A DNA stretch of 64,000 bases from Aridibacter sp965216195. GTDB lineage: Bacteria > Acidobacteriota > Blastocatellia > Pyrinomonadales > Pyrinomonadaceae. This document shows positions 1 through 8,360 of the stretch, piece after piece (the first letter of the stretch is position 1; every line of letters begins with the position of its first letter). The position numbers and the translations under genes were made by a program. The notes under the pieces are model-generated. The model was not told where the DNA came from, made no database searches, and saw only the letters and a list, made by a program, of their open reading frames with translations. The stretch spans positions 3,534,001 to 3,598,000 of the forward strand of contig OZ244151.1 of the NCBI GenBank assembly GCA_965216195.1, written 5' to 3'.

Positions 1-441
1 GAGGATTCGATCAAGACTGCGCGGGAAAAAGCGGAAGCGGCCGGCGTTTCTGATCGAGTTACTTTTGAAGTAGCGAGCTCAACGGAGTACCCGGGAAACG
101 ACTATGATTTTGTGACTTCGTTTGATTGTCTGCATGACATGGGCGACCCGGTTGGCGCATCGGCTCACGTTAAAAGCAGCCTGGCTGAAGACGGAACTTG
201 GTTAATCGTTGAACCCTTTGCGGGCGATACCCCGGAGAGCAATCATAATCCGGTCGGTCGAATTTATTATTCGGCATCAACCCTGATCTGTACGCCTGCT
301 TCACTTTCTCAGGAAGTTGGTTTGGCTTTAGGGGCACAAGCCGGCGAACAGCGGCTGCGGGAAGTAGTGACGGAAGGCGGATTTAGCTCACTCAGACGCG
401 CCAGTGAAACTCCGTTTAACATAATTCTCGAAGTGAAGTAA
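1..441 (+). CDS. SAM-dependent methyltransferase, C-terminal part (5' end outside window)
   Basis: The reading frame is open from base 1 to a TAA at 441 and has no start in the window that fits, so this is the last 146 residues of a longer gene. The segment covers the later strands of a class I Rossmann methyltransferase: a D-Y-D-F-V-T-S-F-D stretch followed by C-L-H-D-M (motif IV region), then G-T-W-L-I-V-E-P, and a C-terminal R-E-V-V-T-E-G-G-F half typical of the last beta hairpin. The end resembles mycobacterial Rv2258c-like methyltransferases, which carry a winged-helix domain at the N terminus. That domain would lie upstream of the window and cannot be checked. Substrate is unknown. The fold assignment is fairly secure; the subfamily is inference. 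Confidence 0.75.
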   Translation, partial: EDSIKTAREKAEAAGVSDRVTFEVASSTEYPGNDYDFVTSFDCLHDMGDPVGASAHVKSSLAEDGTWLIVEPFAGDTPESNHNPVGRIYYSASTLICTPASLSQEVGLALGAQAGEQRLREVVTEGGFSSLRRASETPFNIILEVK

Positions 442-510
442 CCGGTAACAAAAGCTTAAGTGAGAGGCTGTCTCGAAAGGCGGCTTCTCTTTTTTTGTGT
501 CGGTTGCCTT

Positions 511-930
511 GTGTTGGCGACCTGACCGTCAGGGAGGTGTCAATCTAAACAGACGTTGATCAGAACTGCTACTTCTTTCGGGAGCCCGCGTTAACACTTG
601 GGCTACGGACACGAGTTTAATCTTGTGTTGGCGACCTGACCGTCAGGGAGGCGTCAATCTAAACAGACGTTTGATCAGAACTGCTACTTCTTTCGGGAGC
701 CCGCGTTAACACTTGGGCTACGGACACGAGTTTAATCTTGTGTTGGCGACCTGACCGTCAGGGAGGCGTCAATCTAAACAGACGTTTGATCAGAACTGCT
801 ACTTCTTTCGGGAGCCCGCGTTAACACTTGGGCTACGGACACCTCAGGGAGGGCTCCGTCAATCCAAATGGCTCCTGATCAGAACTATTTCTTCTAGCGG
901 GAGCCCATGTCGACACCCGGGCTACGGAAA
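511..930. repeat. Tandem repeat, 114/115-bp unit, about 3.7 copies
   Basis: Copies begin at GTGTTGGCGACC at positions 511, 625 and 740, giving periods of 114 and 115 bp. The first three are nearly identical, differing by a one-base indel and a T/C change. A diverged partial copy runs from about 840 to 930. Each unit contains a palindrome CCTGACCGTCAGG and a second hairpin with arms AGCCC and GGGCT around GTTAAC. The hairpin resembles short dispersed REP-like sequences, but no RAYT transposase gene is visible in the window. Confidence 0.85.
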
Positions 931-1015
931 CTGTTCCAATTTCAGCGCCCTACGAGAGTAGGACTTCAGGATTCTGTATAATCGTATTATCTAGATTATC
1001 GAAGTTCAGTAGATT

Positions 1016-1033
1016 TGTTATATACTAATAACC
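1016..1033. promoter_or_regulatory. Palindromic site, copy 1 upstream of Mo-enzyme operon
   Basis: The site TGTTATATACTAATAACC is an imperfect version of the palindrome at 1107-1124. Both copies are followed by a similar tail (CTTTAGTCGTTA and TTTTAATCGTTA). The copies are 91 bp apart. They could bind a dimeric regulator; this is inference from symmetry and repetition. Confidence 0.4.
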
Positions 1034-1106
1034 TTTAGTCGTTAAGGGTGAGGAGTGTAGATTCTATTTACTACCTTATCCAAGGATTACCAAACTTAGC
1101 CATATT

Positions 1107-1124
1107 GGTTATATAATAATAACC
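1107..1124. promoter_or_regulatory. Palindromic site, copy 2 upstream of Mo-enzyme operon
   Basis: GGTTATATAATAATAACC has perfect 6-bp arms (GGTTAT and ATAACC) around a 6-bp A+T centre that itself contains a TATAAT. It lies 68 bp before the chosen start of the large-subunit gene. It may be an operator overlapping a -10 element. Confidence 0.45.
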
Positions 1125-1149
1125 TTTTAATCGTTATTGAGTTTTAGTC

Positions 1150-1175
1150 GAATGCAGAAGAGGAGTTTTGCATTC
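1150..1175. promoter_or_regulatory. Inverted repeat just before the Mo-enzyme ribosome binding site
   Basis: GAATGCA at 1150-1156 is repeated in inverse as TGCATTC at 1169-1175, a perfect 7-bp match with a 12-base gap. The gap holds an AGAGGAG sequence. It could be an operator or a leader stem-loop. Function is not shown by sequence alone. Confidence 0.35.
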
Positions 1176-1191
1176 AATTTTGGAGGGTCGA

Positions 1192-4155
1192 ATGAGCTTA
1201 TCAGTCCTTTTGTGGGGAATACCAAAGGCAATGAAAATGGCTGCGCGGATTTATCCAAACTACGCGGAGCGCTTAAAGGAACGAGACGTCATTACGCAAA
1301 TTAAGTTGCGTGATGAGCCCGAAGTGGGACGCTGGATAAAGCTCGATAAAGGTGAGATCACAACGGGCAAGGGCATACACGAGAATCCCGACGTCAGCAT
1401 CGTTTTTAAGGATCGAGCTCTGGCAAAAAGTTTTCTTACGCCTCCTTTTGATCAGCTCGAGCGAATCGATGCCGCGAAGAATTTTAAGATCATTCTCGAA
1501 GGACCCGATGAACTCGCTATTTGGTTTCTGGCAACGATGTCGCGTCTCGAATCGATTTGGTGGAAATACGGTACCGATATGGGCAACGGAGTGATGCGGT
1601 ACACCAATGGCACCAATGGCGGTCCTCTCTTTGTATATATAAAAGACGGCAGGATCATACGCACGACGCCGATCGATTTTGAAGAAGGTGACTCCGGCGA
1701 GTGGACTATCGAAGCTCGCGGAAAGAAGTTTTCGCCGCCGCGAAAGATGACGCTGGCAGCACACGCGCAGTGTCAGAAATCGATGGTTTACTCGAAAGAC
1801 CGCCTGCTTTATCCGATGAAGCGCGTCGATTTCGATCCAAACGGCGAACGCAATCCGCAGAACCGCGGTAAATCCGAATTTGAACGAATCGGTTGGGATG
1901 AAGCAACAGACATCGTCGCCTCGGAAATCAAACGAGCTAAGAAATCCGGCCCCGGAGCGATTGCGGTTGATCATGGTTCGCATCATCAGTGGGGCAATCT
2001 CGGTCACTATCTATGTGCCTTTAACCGTTTCTGGAATCTGATCGGCGTTACAAAACTCATGCACAGCCCCGACAGTTGGGAAGGTTGGTTCTGGGGAGCG
2101 ATGCACCACTGGGGCAACAGCGCTCGTCTAGGGTGTCCGGAGTTTTACGGCACAGTTGAGGACTGTCTTAAGGAAGCAGAAATGATCGTTTTCTGGTCTT
2201 CGGATCCTGACACGACCTACGGTTTCGAGGGGGCTCAGCGGCGTGAATGGGCGCGTGAGCTGGGAATCAAAATGGTTCATATCGATCCCTTTTTAAACCA
2301 CACCGCTGCACATTTAGGCGGCAAGTGGATTGCTCCGAAACCCCAAACTGACGCCGCGCTTGCGCAGGCAATTTGTCACGTTTGGATTACTGAAGGTTTA
2401 TACGATAAGGATTTCGTCAAAGACAAGACCACTGGTTTTGATGAGTGGAAAGCATACATTCTTGGCGAGAGCGACGGCGTTGCGAAAACTCCCGAATGGC
2501 AGGAACCTGAAACGGGCGTGCCGGCTCGCGATGTTCGTGCACTGGCGCGCGAGTGGGGATCGAAAAAAACTTATCTCGGCGCAGGCAGCTGGGGTTCCGG
2601 TGTGGGCGGTGCAGGTCGCGGTCCGAACGGTATGCAGTGGGCACGTATGATGGCAATCCTTGGCAACATGCAGGGACACGGTCGCCCAGGCTATAACTTC
2701 GGCAATCTGCAGTTTGGCTCACCGCTCGATTACAATTTCTATTTTCCGGGATACGCGGAAGGCGGTTTCTCGGGCGATCTGGCGTTTAGCGCAAACTCGG
2801 CAAACAACTACCAGCGAATGCCGCATATTGTGACGATGAGCACGGTCAGACAGAGCATTCCGCGGATTTGGTTTCCGGAAGCGATTACGCAAGGTAAAAG
2901 TTTTGGTTATGTGACCGATGTTTCGACCGTGCAGGGACAGTTTTTTCCGTTTGGTTATCCATCCCCCGGGCATGTTCCCGTCGAGATGCTTTACAAATAC
3001 GGGAGTCAGCTTTTTGGCACAATGGTCGGCGGAAACCGTTGGGCACGCGCCTACCAACATGAAAGCCTGAAGTTTATCGTTAATCAATCTGTCTGGCATG
3101 AAGGCGAGACGCCTTTTTCGGACATAATCCTTCCGGCCTGTACTGTGTTTGAAAAGTGGGACATCGGCGAGACGTTTAACTGCGGTCCCGGTTATGTTCA
3201 TCACTTCTATTCGATGAACAACCACCGCGTGATTACGATGCAACACAAGTGCATTGAGCCGCTTGGCGAATCGAAATCGGACTACGACATCTTTTCTGCG
3301 GTTGCTGCAAAACTCGATATGGGAGCTGTTTATACAGAGGGCGGAACTTCGGAGCTCGATTGGGTCAAGCGCGTTTTCGATTCATCCGATATGCCAAAGC
3401 ATATTAGCTGGCGGCAGTTTCTCAAGAAAGGATATTGGGTTGTGCCCGCTCAGGAGGAAGACGCGCGAGAGCCGCTCGCGAACAATTGGTATTACGAGGG
3501 ACGCAAGAAAGATACACCGGACCCCTATCCGCTGCCTTCCGATTATGTGGATGATTACCTGGACGGGCTGCAAACTCCTTCCGGTAAATTCGAGTTTATT
3601 GCTGAAACGCTCAAGCGCATCGATGATCCTGATCGGCCACCGCTTTGCGAATATACTCCTTCCTACGAAGACTCGGAGCGCGATCCGGAGCTTGGTGAGT
3701 TTCCTTTGAAGCTGCAAACCGCACACACACGCTACGCTTACCACGTAATGGGAGACGGAACGGACAGCACGCTTGCCGACATACGCGAGCACAGGGTTTT
3801 CAAGGATGGTCATTATTATCTCGTCGCTCGTATGAGCAAGGAGGACGCCGAGGCGAGGGGAATCATGGATGATGATTTGATTCGGCTTTGGAACCAACGC
3901 GGCTCAGTAGTTTGCGCGGCCCAGGTTACTGAAAGACTCAGACCGGGAACAGTCAGCACCTACTCCGGTTCGGCGCAGTATCGCCCGATCGGTGAGCCCG
4001 GGAAGTCGACGGATCTTGGCGGCTGCGTAAATATGTTAAACACGAAAGAGCCGATCACGAAAAAAGGGCACGGTATAAAACCCAATTCCGCGCTGATACA
4101 GGTTGAAAAATGGACGGGCACCGATGATTGGCAGCCGACGAAGGAGACAGTCTGA
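1192..4155 (+). CDS. Transhydroxylase-like molybdopterin oxidoreductase, large subunit with N-terminal SCP2-like domain
   Basis: This 987-residue protein belongs to the DMSO reductase superfamily and looks most like the alpha subunit of pyrogallol-phloroglucinol transhydroxylase. It has no N-terminal Fe-S cysteine motif and no Tat signal, as in that cytoplasmic enzyme. The known active-site His144, Asp174 and Mo-ligand Ser175 have counterparts here at His264, Asp294 and Ser295 (segments GSHHQWG and HSPDSWEGW), with the same 30-residue spacing. A tyrosine-rich stretch near 514-521 may hold the Tyr404 equivalent. Residues about 25-120 form an extra domain resembling SCP2 sterol-carrier folds. 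The ATG at 1192 is chosen because GGAGGG lies five bases upstream; a TTG at 1168 is also in frame. The stop overlaps the next gene's start. The real substrate is unknown. Confidence 0.85.
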   Translation: MSLSVLLWGIPKAMKMAARIYPNYAERLKERDVITQIKLRDEPEVGRWIKLDKGEITTGKGIHENPDVSIVFKDRALAKSFLTPPFDQLERIDAAKNFKIILEGPDELAIWFLATMSRLESIWWKYGTDMGNGVMRYTNGTNGGPLFVYIKDGRIIRTTPIDFEEGDSGEWTIEARGKKFSPPRKMTLAAHAQCQKSMVYSKDRLLYPMKRVDFDPNGERNPQNRGKSEFERIGWDEATDIVASEIKRAKKSGPGAIAVDHGSHHQWGNLGHYLCAFNRFWNLIGVTKLMHSPDSWEGWFWGAMHHWGNSARLGCPEFYGTVEDCLKEAEMIVFWSSDPDTTYGFEGAQRREWARELGIKMVHIDPFLNHTAAHLGGKWIAPKPQTDAALAQAICHVWITEGLYDKDFVKDKTTGFDEWKAYILGESDGVAKTPEWQEPETGVPARDVRALAREWGSKKTYLGAGSWGSGVGGAGRGPNGMQWARMMAILGNMQGHGRPGYNFGNLQFGSPLDYNFYFPGYAEGGFSGDLAFSANSANNYQRMPHIVTMSTVRQSIPRIWFPEAITQGKSFGYVTDVSTVQGQFFPFGYPSPGHVPVEMLYKYGSQLFGTMVGGNRWARAYQHESLKFIVNQSVWHEGETPFSDIILPACTVFEKWDIGETFNCGPGYVHHFYSMNNHRVITMQHKCIEPLGESKSDYDIFSAVAAKLDMGAVYTEGGTSELDWVKRVFDSSDMPKHISWRQFLKKGYWVVPAQEEDAREPLANNWYYEGRKKDTPDPYPLPSDYVDDYLDGLQTPSGKFEFIAETLKRIDDPDRPPLCEYTPSYEDSERDPELGEFPLKLQTAHTRYAYHVMGDGTDSTLADIREHRVFKDGHYYLVARMSKEDAEARGIMDDDLIRLWNQRGSVVCAAQVTERLRPGTVSTYSGSAQYRPIGEPGKSTDLGGCVNMLNTKEPITKKGHGIKPNSALIQVEKWTGTDDWQPTKETV

Positions 4156-4985
4156 TGGCAAAAAAATGGAATCTAATCGTTGACGTTTCGCGATGCGACA
4201 ATTGCCGCTTATGTTTTCTGGCGGTCAAGGACGAATACATCGGAAATGACTTTCCGGGTTACTCTGCGGCTCAACCCGCACAGGGTCACAATTGGCTCGA
4301 TATCGAGCGCAAGGAGCGTGGTGAATATCCGATCGTACAGGCGCGGTTTATGCCCGTAATGTGCAACCATTGCGATGAAGCGCCGTGTATCAAGGCGGCA
4401 AAGAATGGCGCCGTGCGCAAACGCGACGATGGCATCGTGATTATCGATCCGGATAAATCAAAAGGACAAAAGCAGATCGCTGAGTCCTGCCCCTACGGTG
4501 CAATTAGCTGGAACGAGGAAGAGCAGATCCCGCAGGCCTGGACTTTTGACGCCCATCTGATCGACGAGGGGTGGAAGCAGACGAGGGCTCAGCAATCTTG
4601 TCCGATGGATGTTTTCCGGACGATCAAAGTTGAGGATTCCGAGATGGAGCGGATAAAGAACGAGGAAAATCTTGAGGTGCTCAATCCCGAACTCGGCACT
4701 AAGCCGCGCGTTTATTACAATAATTTGCACACGATTACCAAGTGCTTTGTCGGTGGAACCGTTGTTGAAAATGTAGATGGTGTTGAGGAATGTGCGGCTG
4801 ATGTTGAAGTTGTACTAAAGAAGAATGGAAATGAGATCGGACGCGCGAAGACCGATACTTTCGGTGAGTTTATGATTGATAAGCTCGAGCCCAACAGCGG
4901 GACATATCAAGTGAATGTCGCCGATTTCTCTAAAGACTTTGAGTTAGGCGAAGAGAGCCTCTATCTTGGTGTGATGTCGCTTTAG
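4155..4985 (+). CDS. Transhydroxylase-like small subunit, ferredoxin-type with C-terminal Ig-like domain
   Basis: The start ATG overlaps the TGA of the large-subunit gene (TGATG) and follows AAGGAG, so the two are translationally coupled. The product has 276 residues, close to the transhydroxylase beta subunit. Cysteine clusters CDNCRLC near residue 14, CNHCDEAPC near 70 and later ESCPYG and QSCPMD should bind several [4Fe-4S] clusters. From about residue 195 the sequence becomes a beta-rich domain (C-A-A-D-V-E-V-V, then G-E-F and Y-Q-V-N-V), like the Cna-B or transthyretin-like third domain of transhydroxylase beta. The subunit would carry electrons to or from the molybdenum centre. No quinone-linked membrane anchor gene follows, which also fits a soluble transhydroxylase-type enzyme. 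Confidence 0.85.
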   Translation: MAKKWNLIVDVSRCDNCRLCFLAVKDEYIGNDFPGYSAAQPAQGHNWLDIERKERGEYPIVQARFMPVMCNHCDEAPCIKAAKNGAVRKRDDGIVIIDPDKSKGQKQIAESCPYGAISWNEEEQIPQAWTFDAHLIDEGWKQTRAQQSCPMDVFRTIKVEDSEMERIKNEENLEVLNPELGTKPRVYYNNLHTITKCFVGGTVVENVDGVEECAADVEVVLKKNGNEIGRAKTDTFGEFMIDKLEPNSGTYQVNVADFSKDFELGEESLYLGVMSL

Positions 4986-5071
4986 GCAGAAAATAGGCGA
5001 AGTGAACTTGGGTTTACGAGTAACGCGAACCATCGCAATCTACGTTAGCATGGGCATTGTTTTCTACATTA

Positions 5072-5091
5072 CCCATAGCTGAAGTTATGGG
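5072..5091. repeat. Hairpin between convergent genes
   Basis: CCCATAGCT and AGTTATGGG form a 9-bp stem (one G-T pair) around two bases. A third CCCAT-compatible copy, ATGGG, lies at 5050-5054. There is no T-run, so it is more like a REP-type palindrome than a classical terminator, although it sits between two convergent genes and may still act on transcripts. Confidence 0.45.
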
Positions 5092-5108
5092 CTAAATTGT
5101 TGTGTTGT

Positions 5109-6416
5109 CTACGACGACTCGGATCCCAGTTTAGCTACCAGCACCCTGTCAACCCGTCTTCCGTCCATATCAACCACTTCGAATGTGTGATCTCCCCATG
5201 TAAAAGAATCACCGGTTGCCGGAAGTCTTTCCAACCGTTTAATGACAAATCCGGCGAGCGTCTCGTATTTTCCTGCTTCGTTGTCGGGCAGCTCTTTTAT
5301 CCCCAAAGTCTCACAAAATTCCAGATTTGGAAGTCTTCCGTCCAGAAGCCAGGATCCATCGGCGCGGCGTACTACACGTTCTTGTCGGAAACCGCCAACC
5401 GGTAGGTCACCCATAATTGCCTCGAGCAAATCGTTAGTTGTAATTATTCCCTGGGTGGATCCAAATTCATCAATGATAACTGCCAGATGGGTGCTGGACT
5501 CTTGAAATTTCTCCAATACATCCAGAATCGTCGCGGTCTCAGGAATAAAGAGAGGCTTTTTTATAACCGCCTCGAGATTTAAAGAGTTTCCTTCTAAAAG
5601 AAAATCCAGAAGATCCTTTGCTTTTACAAAACCGCGAATATTATCAAGATCACCATCACCTATCAGCAATCTTGAAAAAGGACAATCTTGGATCTGCTCC
5701 TGGATCTTCTCCTTTGGAGATTGAAGGTTGACCCAACCTATTTTCAAACGCGGTGTCATCACAGCCACTATCCGTTGATCATCCAGACGGATGATACTCT
5801 CCATCAGTTCCTGCTCGGTTTCCTCAAGCACACCGGCCGTGGTGCCTTGTATGATCATTGACTTGATCTCTTCTTCGGTTACTGAATCTTTGGGAGTTTC
5901 GCTCTGCCCCAAAAACTTTAGAACAAAATTGGTCGAACCGCTCAATATGGAAACCACGGGCGCCGTCAGGGTTGAGATCAGATTCATTGGACGTGAGACG
6001 AGAGATGCGATTCCTTCAGGATGATTGAGGGCAATTCTTTTCGGCACGAGCTCTCCAATAACGAGTGAGAAATACGTGATAAACAAAACGACGGCGGCAA
6101 AACTAACGCTTTCTGCGTAGGCTTCAAGAAAAGCGAATTGTTCAATAAACGGCACCAGGTGGACAGCCAGAGTTGCACCACCAACCGCTCCCGAAAGAAT
6201 ACCGACAAGCGTTATTCCTATCTGGACAGTCGAAAGAAATCGATCAGGTGAATCTATTATTTCTACTGCTGCCCCTGCGCCGGCGTTACCGTCTTCAGTG
6301 CTTTGCGCGAGGCGCGCCCGCCGGGCAGAAACGACGGCTATTTCCGACATCGAAAAAAGACCGTTGATAATCAGGAGAATAAATATTAGTAGAATTTCGA
6401 GACCTATCTGTTGCAT
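5109..6416 (-). CDS. CNNM/HlyC-type hemolysin family membrane protein
   Basis: The 435-residue product has the full order of this family. Residues 1 to about 195 are a DUF21 transmembrane domain, with a conserved VIGELVPKRIAL motif. Residues about 215-335 are a CBS pair, opening with VMTPR and ending in the typical DEFGSTQGIITTNDLLEAI. Residues about 350-430 are a CorC/HlyC domain. Relatives include YhdP/YtfL and CorC-associated proteins implicated in magnesium or other cation export. The hemolysin name is historical. It is a single gene, convergent with the molybdenum operon. Cation specificity cannot be read from the sequence. Confidence 0.9.
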   Translation of the reverse strand: MQQIGLEILLIFILLIINGLFSMSEIAVVSARRARLAQSTEDGNAGAGAAVEIIDSPDRFLSTVQIGITLVGILSGAVGGATLAVHLVPFIEQFAFLEAYAESVSFAAVVLFITYFSLVIGELVPKRIALNHPEGIASLVSRPMNLISTLTAPVVSILSGSTNFVLKFLGQSETPKDSVTEEEIKSMIIQGTTAGVLEETEQELMESIIRLDDQRIVAVMTPRLKIGWVNLQSPKEKIQEQIQDCPFSRLLIGDGDLDNIRGFVKAKDLLDFLLEGNSLNLEAVIKKPLFIPETATILDVLEKFQESSTHLAVIIDEFGSTQGIITTNDLLEAIMGDLPVGGFRQERVVRRADGSWLLDGRLPNLEFCETLGIKELPDNEAGKYETLAGFVIKRLERLPATGDSFTWGDHTFEVVDMDGRRVDRVLVAKLGSESS

Positions 6417-6548
6417 GGTACTTAAATAATAGGTTAAGCACCGGTCTTATGAAAAGGAGTTTTTTGGGAGCAGGAGAAAGAATATTGAACCGGGCGCGGG
6501 ATATCACATATCGATACCCTAGGTTCGCTTGCTCACCACCGGAATAAT

Positions 6549-6794
6549 TTATCCTGTGCTTTCGGCATTTTCCGCTGGTATATCCCGCTCTTTATATGCC
6601 TGAACCGCCTCCGACGAACCCGCGTGCATGATTTCCGGCTTGTGATATTTCCAGAATTGTTCAAACTCTTCCTCATTCATTTCAGGTTTCTCATTACGCG
6701 TTTTTTCTTTGAGGTAGTTTTCCGCCCATTCGCGCATCTCCATATTTTTATTCAACGCCGAACGCGCACCGTGCATCATATTGTCTCGCTGCAT
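6549..6794 (-). CDS. Small hypothetical protein, 81 residues
   Basis: The frame is open from 6902, but an AAGGAGAGG ribosome binding site lies just before the ATG at 6794, which fixes a product of 81 residues. It is charged and probably helical, with a stretch MEMREWAENYLKEK followed by an acidic patch and no signal peptide, membrane segment or cysteine. It is divergent from the M16 peptidase gene, sharing an upstream region of about 90 bp. I do not recognise a family. The clear ribosome binding site argues that it is translated. Confidence 0.55.
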   Translation of the reverse strand: MQRDNMMHGARSALNKNMEMREWAENYLKEKTRNEKPEMNEEEFEQFWKYHKPEIMHAGSSEAVQAYKERDIPAENAESTG

Positions 6795-6883
6795 TATTGC
6801 CTCTCCTTGTGGTAATTTCTTTAACCAGAACATTTTCGCAAGTTTTGCGTAATAATTGAAATTCAGATTCATCGGAGTTATTA

Positions 6884-8356
6884 GTGAGAAAAATCCTGTC
6901 ATCTGCCTTCCTGGCGTTTTTAATCTTTACAAACGCGAGTTTTTCGCAAGCAAAAAAGGGAATCGAGATTCCTTTTGTAAACAAGACTCTTGAAAATGGC
7001 CTTGAAGTGATCGTGCTTCCTGATTCCTCCGTACCGCTTGTTACGGTCGAGCTCGCTGCGCGAAATGGTTCCTTTACGGAACCGCCCGAATTTAACGGTT
7101 TGTCGCATCTTTACGAGCATATGTTTTTTAAACCCAATCGCGCCGTAAGGGTCTACTGGTGTCGCGTTTATATCAATTATGCCCGCCGCGATCTCTACAA
7201 TTCGCGTGGATGCAGCGAACATATGAAGTTTGGTGCGCAAATCGGAAATGTGAGTTACCTTTCTACTATCGATGGAATGGGGCTTACAAATAATGCGACC
7301 ACACGCGAAGAGGTCGTTAACTACTATTTTACAACGACGAGTCCTTACGTTTCGACGGCGATTCGTTTTATCAACGATTCGATACGCTATCCGACGTTTG
7401 ATGAAGAAGATCTGGAGCGCGAGAAAAAAGTCGTGATTGGCGAGATGGATAGAAACGAAGCGAATCCATTTTTCTATCTGAGCGAAACTCTAAAAGACAA
7501 GCTCTTCTATAAATACCCAACGCGAAAGAAACCACTCGGAACCAGAAAAACTGTGAGCAATGCGACGACCGAGATGATGCGCACGATCCAATCGAGATAC
7601 TACGTTCCAAACAACACGGCGCTGATCGTGACGGGAGATGTGGTTCCGGATGAAATATTCAAGCTAGCCGAGCAGAATTTTGGAAGCTGGGAACGTCGAG
7701 CGGTCGATCCGTTTAAGGAGTTTCCTTTAGTCGAGCATCCCCCGTTAAGGAAGAGCACGGGCGAAATCGTTACGCAAGATCGGGTTAAAAATGTCTTAAT
7801 TCAGGTTGGTTGGCATGGTCCTTCGATTGGGAAAGATGATTCCGCCACCTACGCTGCTGACGTTTTCTCCTATATTCTTTCGCAGCCTGATTCTAAGTTT
7901 CACCGCGCATTGGTTGATTCCGGGCTCACGGTTGGCGTCGATTTAACATATTACACTCAGCGAAATGTCGGCCCGATTACGCTTACGCTCATTACTTCGC
8001 CGGAAAAAGCTAAGCAGGCTTTGAAAGTTGCTTACGAGCAGGTCGCGAAGTTTGATGATCCGGAGTATTTCAGTGATCGCGAGCTAGAAAATGCAAAAAC
8101 ACTTTTGGAATCTAGAGACCTATTCGAAAGGGAGAAGCTTTCAAACTACGCGCACACGCTTGCTTTTTGGTGGTCGTCGACTGGGATCGACTATTTCCGC
8201 GGATATCACAAAAATCTCCGTGCCGTTTCGAGAAAAGAGATTAACCGCTACGTGAACACATACATGCATGATAAGCCACACGCAGCCGTTGCGCTTATGT
8301 CGTCCGCAGCAAAAGTACAAGCGAATTTAACCGAGCAGGATTTAATAGGGAAGTAA
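6884..8356 (+). CDS. M16 family zinc metallopeptidase, catalytic-type partner
   Basis: The GTG at 6884 follows GGAG and starts a 490-residue protein with a signal peptide (residues 1 to about 23, ending SFSQA). The inverted zinc motif HxxEH is intact as H75-L-Y-E78-H79, followed by the family sequence MFFK. The downstream region EKKVVIGEMDRNE matches the usual helix that supplies the third ligand. Between MFFKPN and the N-N-A-T-T-R-E-E segment there is about 35 residues more than I expect for this subfamily, including two cysteines. The protein is probably exported. It is followed after four bases by a second M16 gene and should form a heterodimer with it, as in other paired bacterial M16B peptidases. 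Substrate unknown. Confidence 0.9.
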   Translation: MRKILSSAFLAFLIFTNASFSQAKKGIEIPFVNKTLENGLEVIVLPDSSVPLVTVELAARNGSFTEPPEFNGLSHLYEHMFFKPNRAVRVYWCRVYINYARRDLYNSRGCSEHMKFGAQIGNVSYLSTIDGMGLTNNATTREEVVNYYFTTTSPYVSTAIRFINDSIRYPTFDEEDLEREKKVVIGEMDRNEANPFFYLSETLKDKLFYKYPTRKKPLGTRKTVSNATTEMMRTIQSRYYVPNNTALIVTGDVVPDEIFKLAEQNFGSWERRAVDPFKEFPLVEHPPLRKSTGEIVTQDRVKNVLIQVGWHGPSIGKDDSATYAADVFSYILSQPDSKFHRALVDSGLTVGVDLTYYTQRNVGPITLTLITSPEKAKQALKVAYEQVAKFDDPEYFSDRELENAKTLLESRDLFEREKLSNYAHTLAFWWSSTGIDYFRGYHKNLRAVSRKEINRYVNTYMHDKPHAAVALMSSAAKVQANLTEQDLIGK

Positions 8357-8360
8357 TCTT

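Larger units (their letters stand above)
442..1191. other. Non-coding region with repeats and palindromes
   Basis: This 750-bp stretch has no credible gene. From about 511 to 930 it holds a tandem repeat (separate entry). From about 960 the sequence turns A+T-rich and contains two related palindromes (1016-1033 and 1107-1124) and an inverted repeat (1150-1175) just before the ribosome binding site of the molybdenum enzyme gene. It is probably the promoter and control region of that operon. No consensus sigma70 pair stands out. Confidence 0.6.

Noticed and set aside
1273..2007. Long minus-strand frame inside the Mo-enzyme large subunit
   Set aside because: It overlaps a conserved enzyme, and its translation looks random in composition, with no start signal.
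6920..7240. Protein-like reading frame on the minus strand across the M16 catalytic gene
   Set aside because: It overlaps a clearly coding M16 sequence with its conserved zinc motif, and has no ribosome binding site. The CATATG sites at both ends made me consider an inversion, but the forward frame F-F-K-P-N-R-A-V fits the family, so no inversion is claimed.
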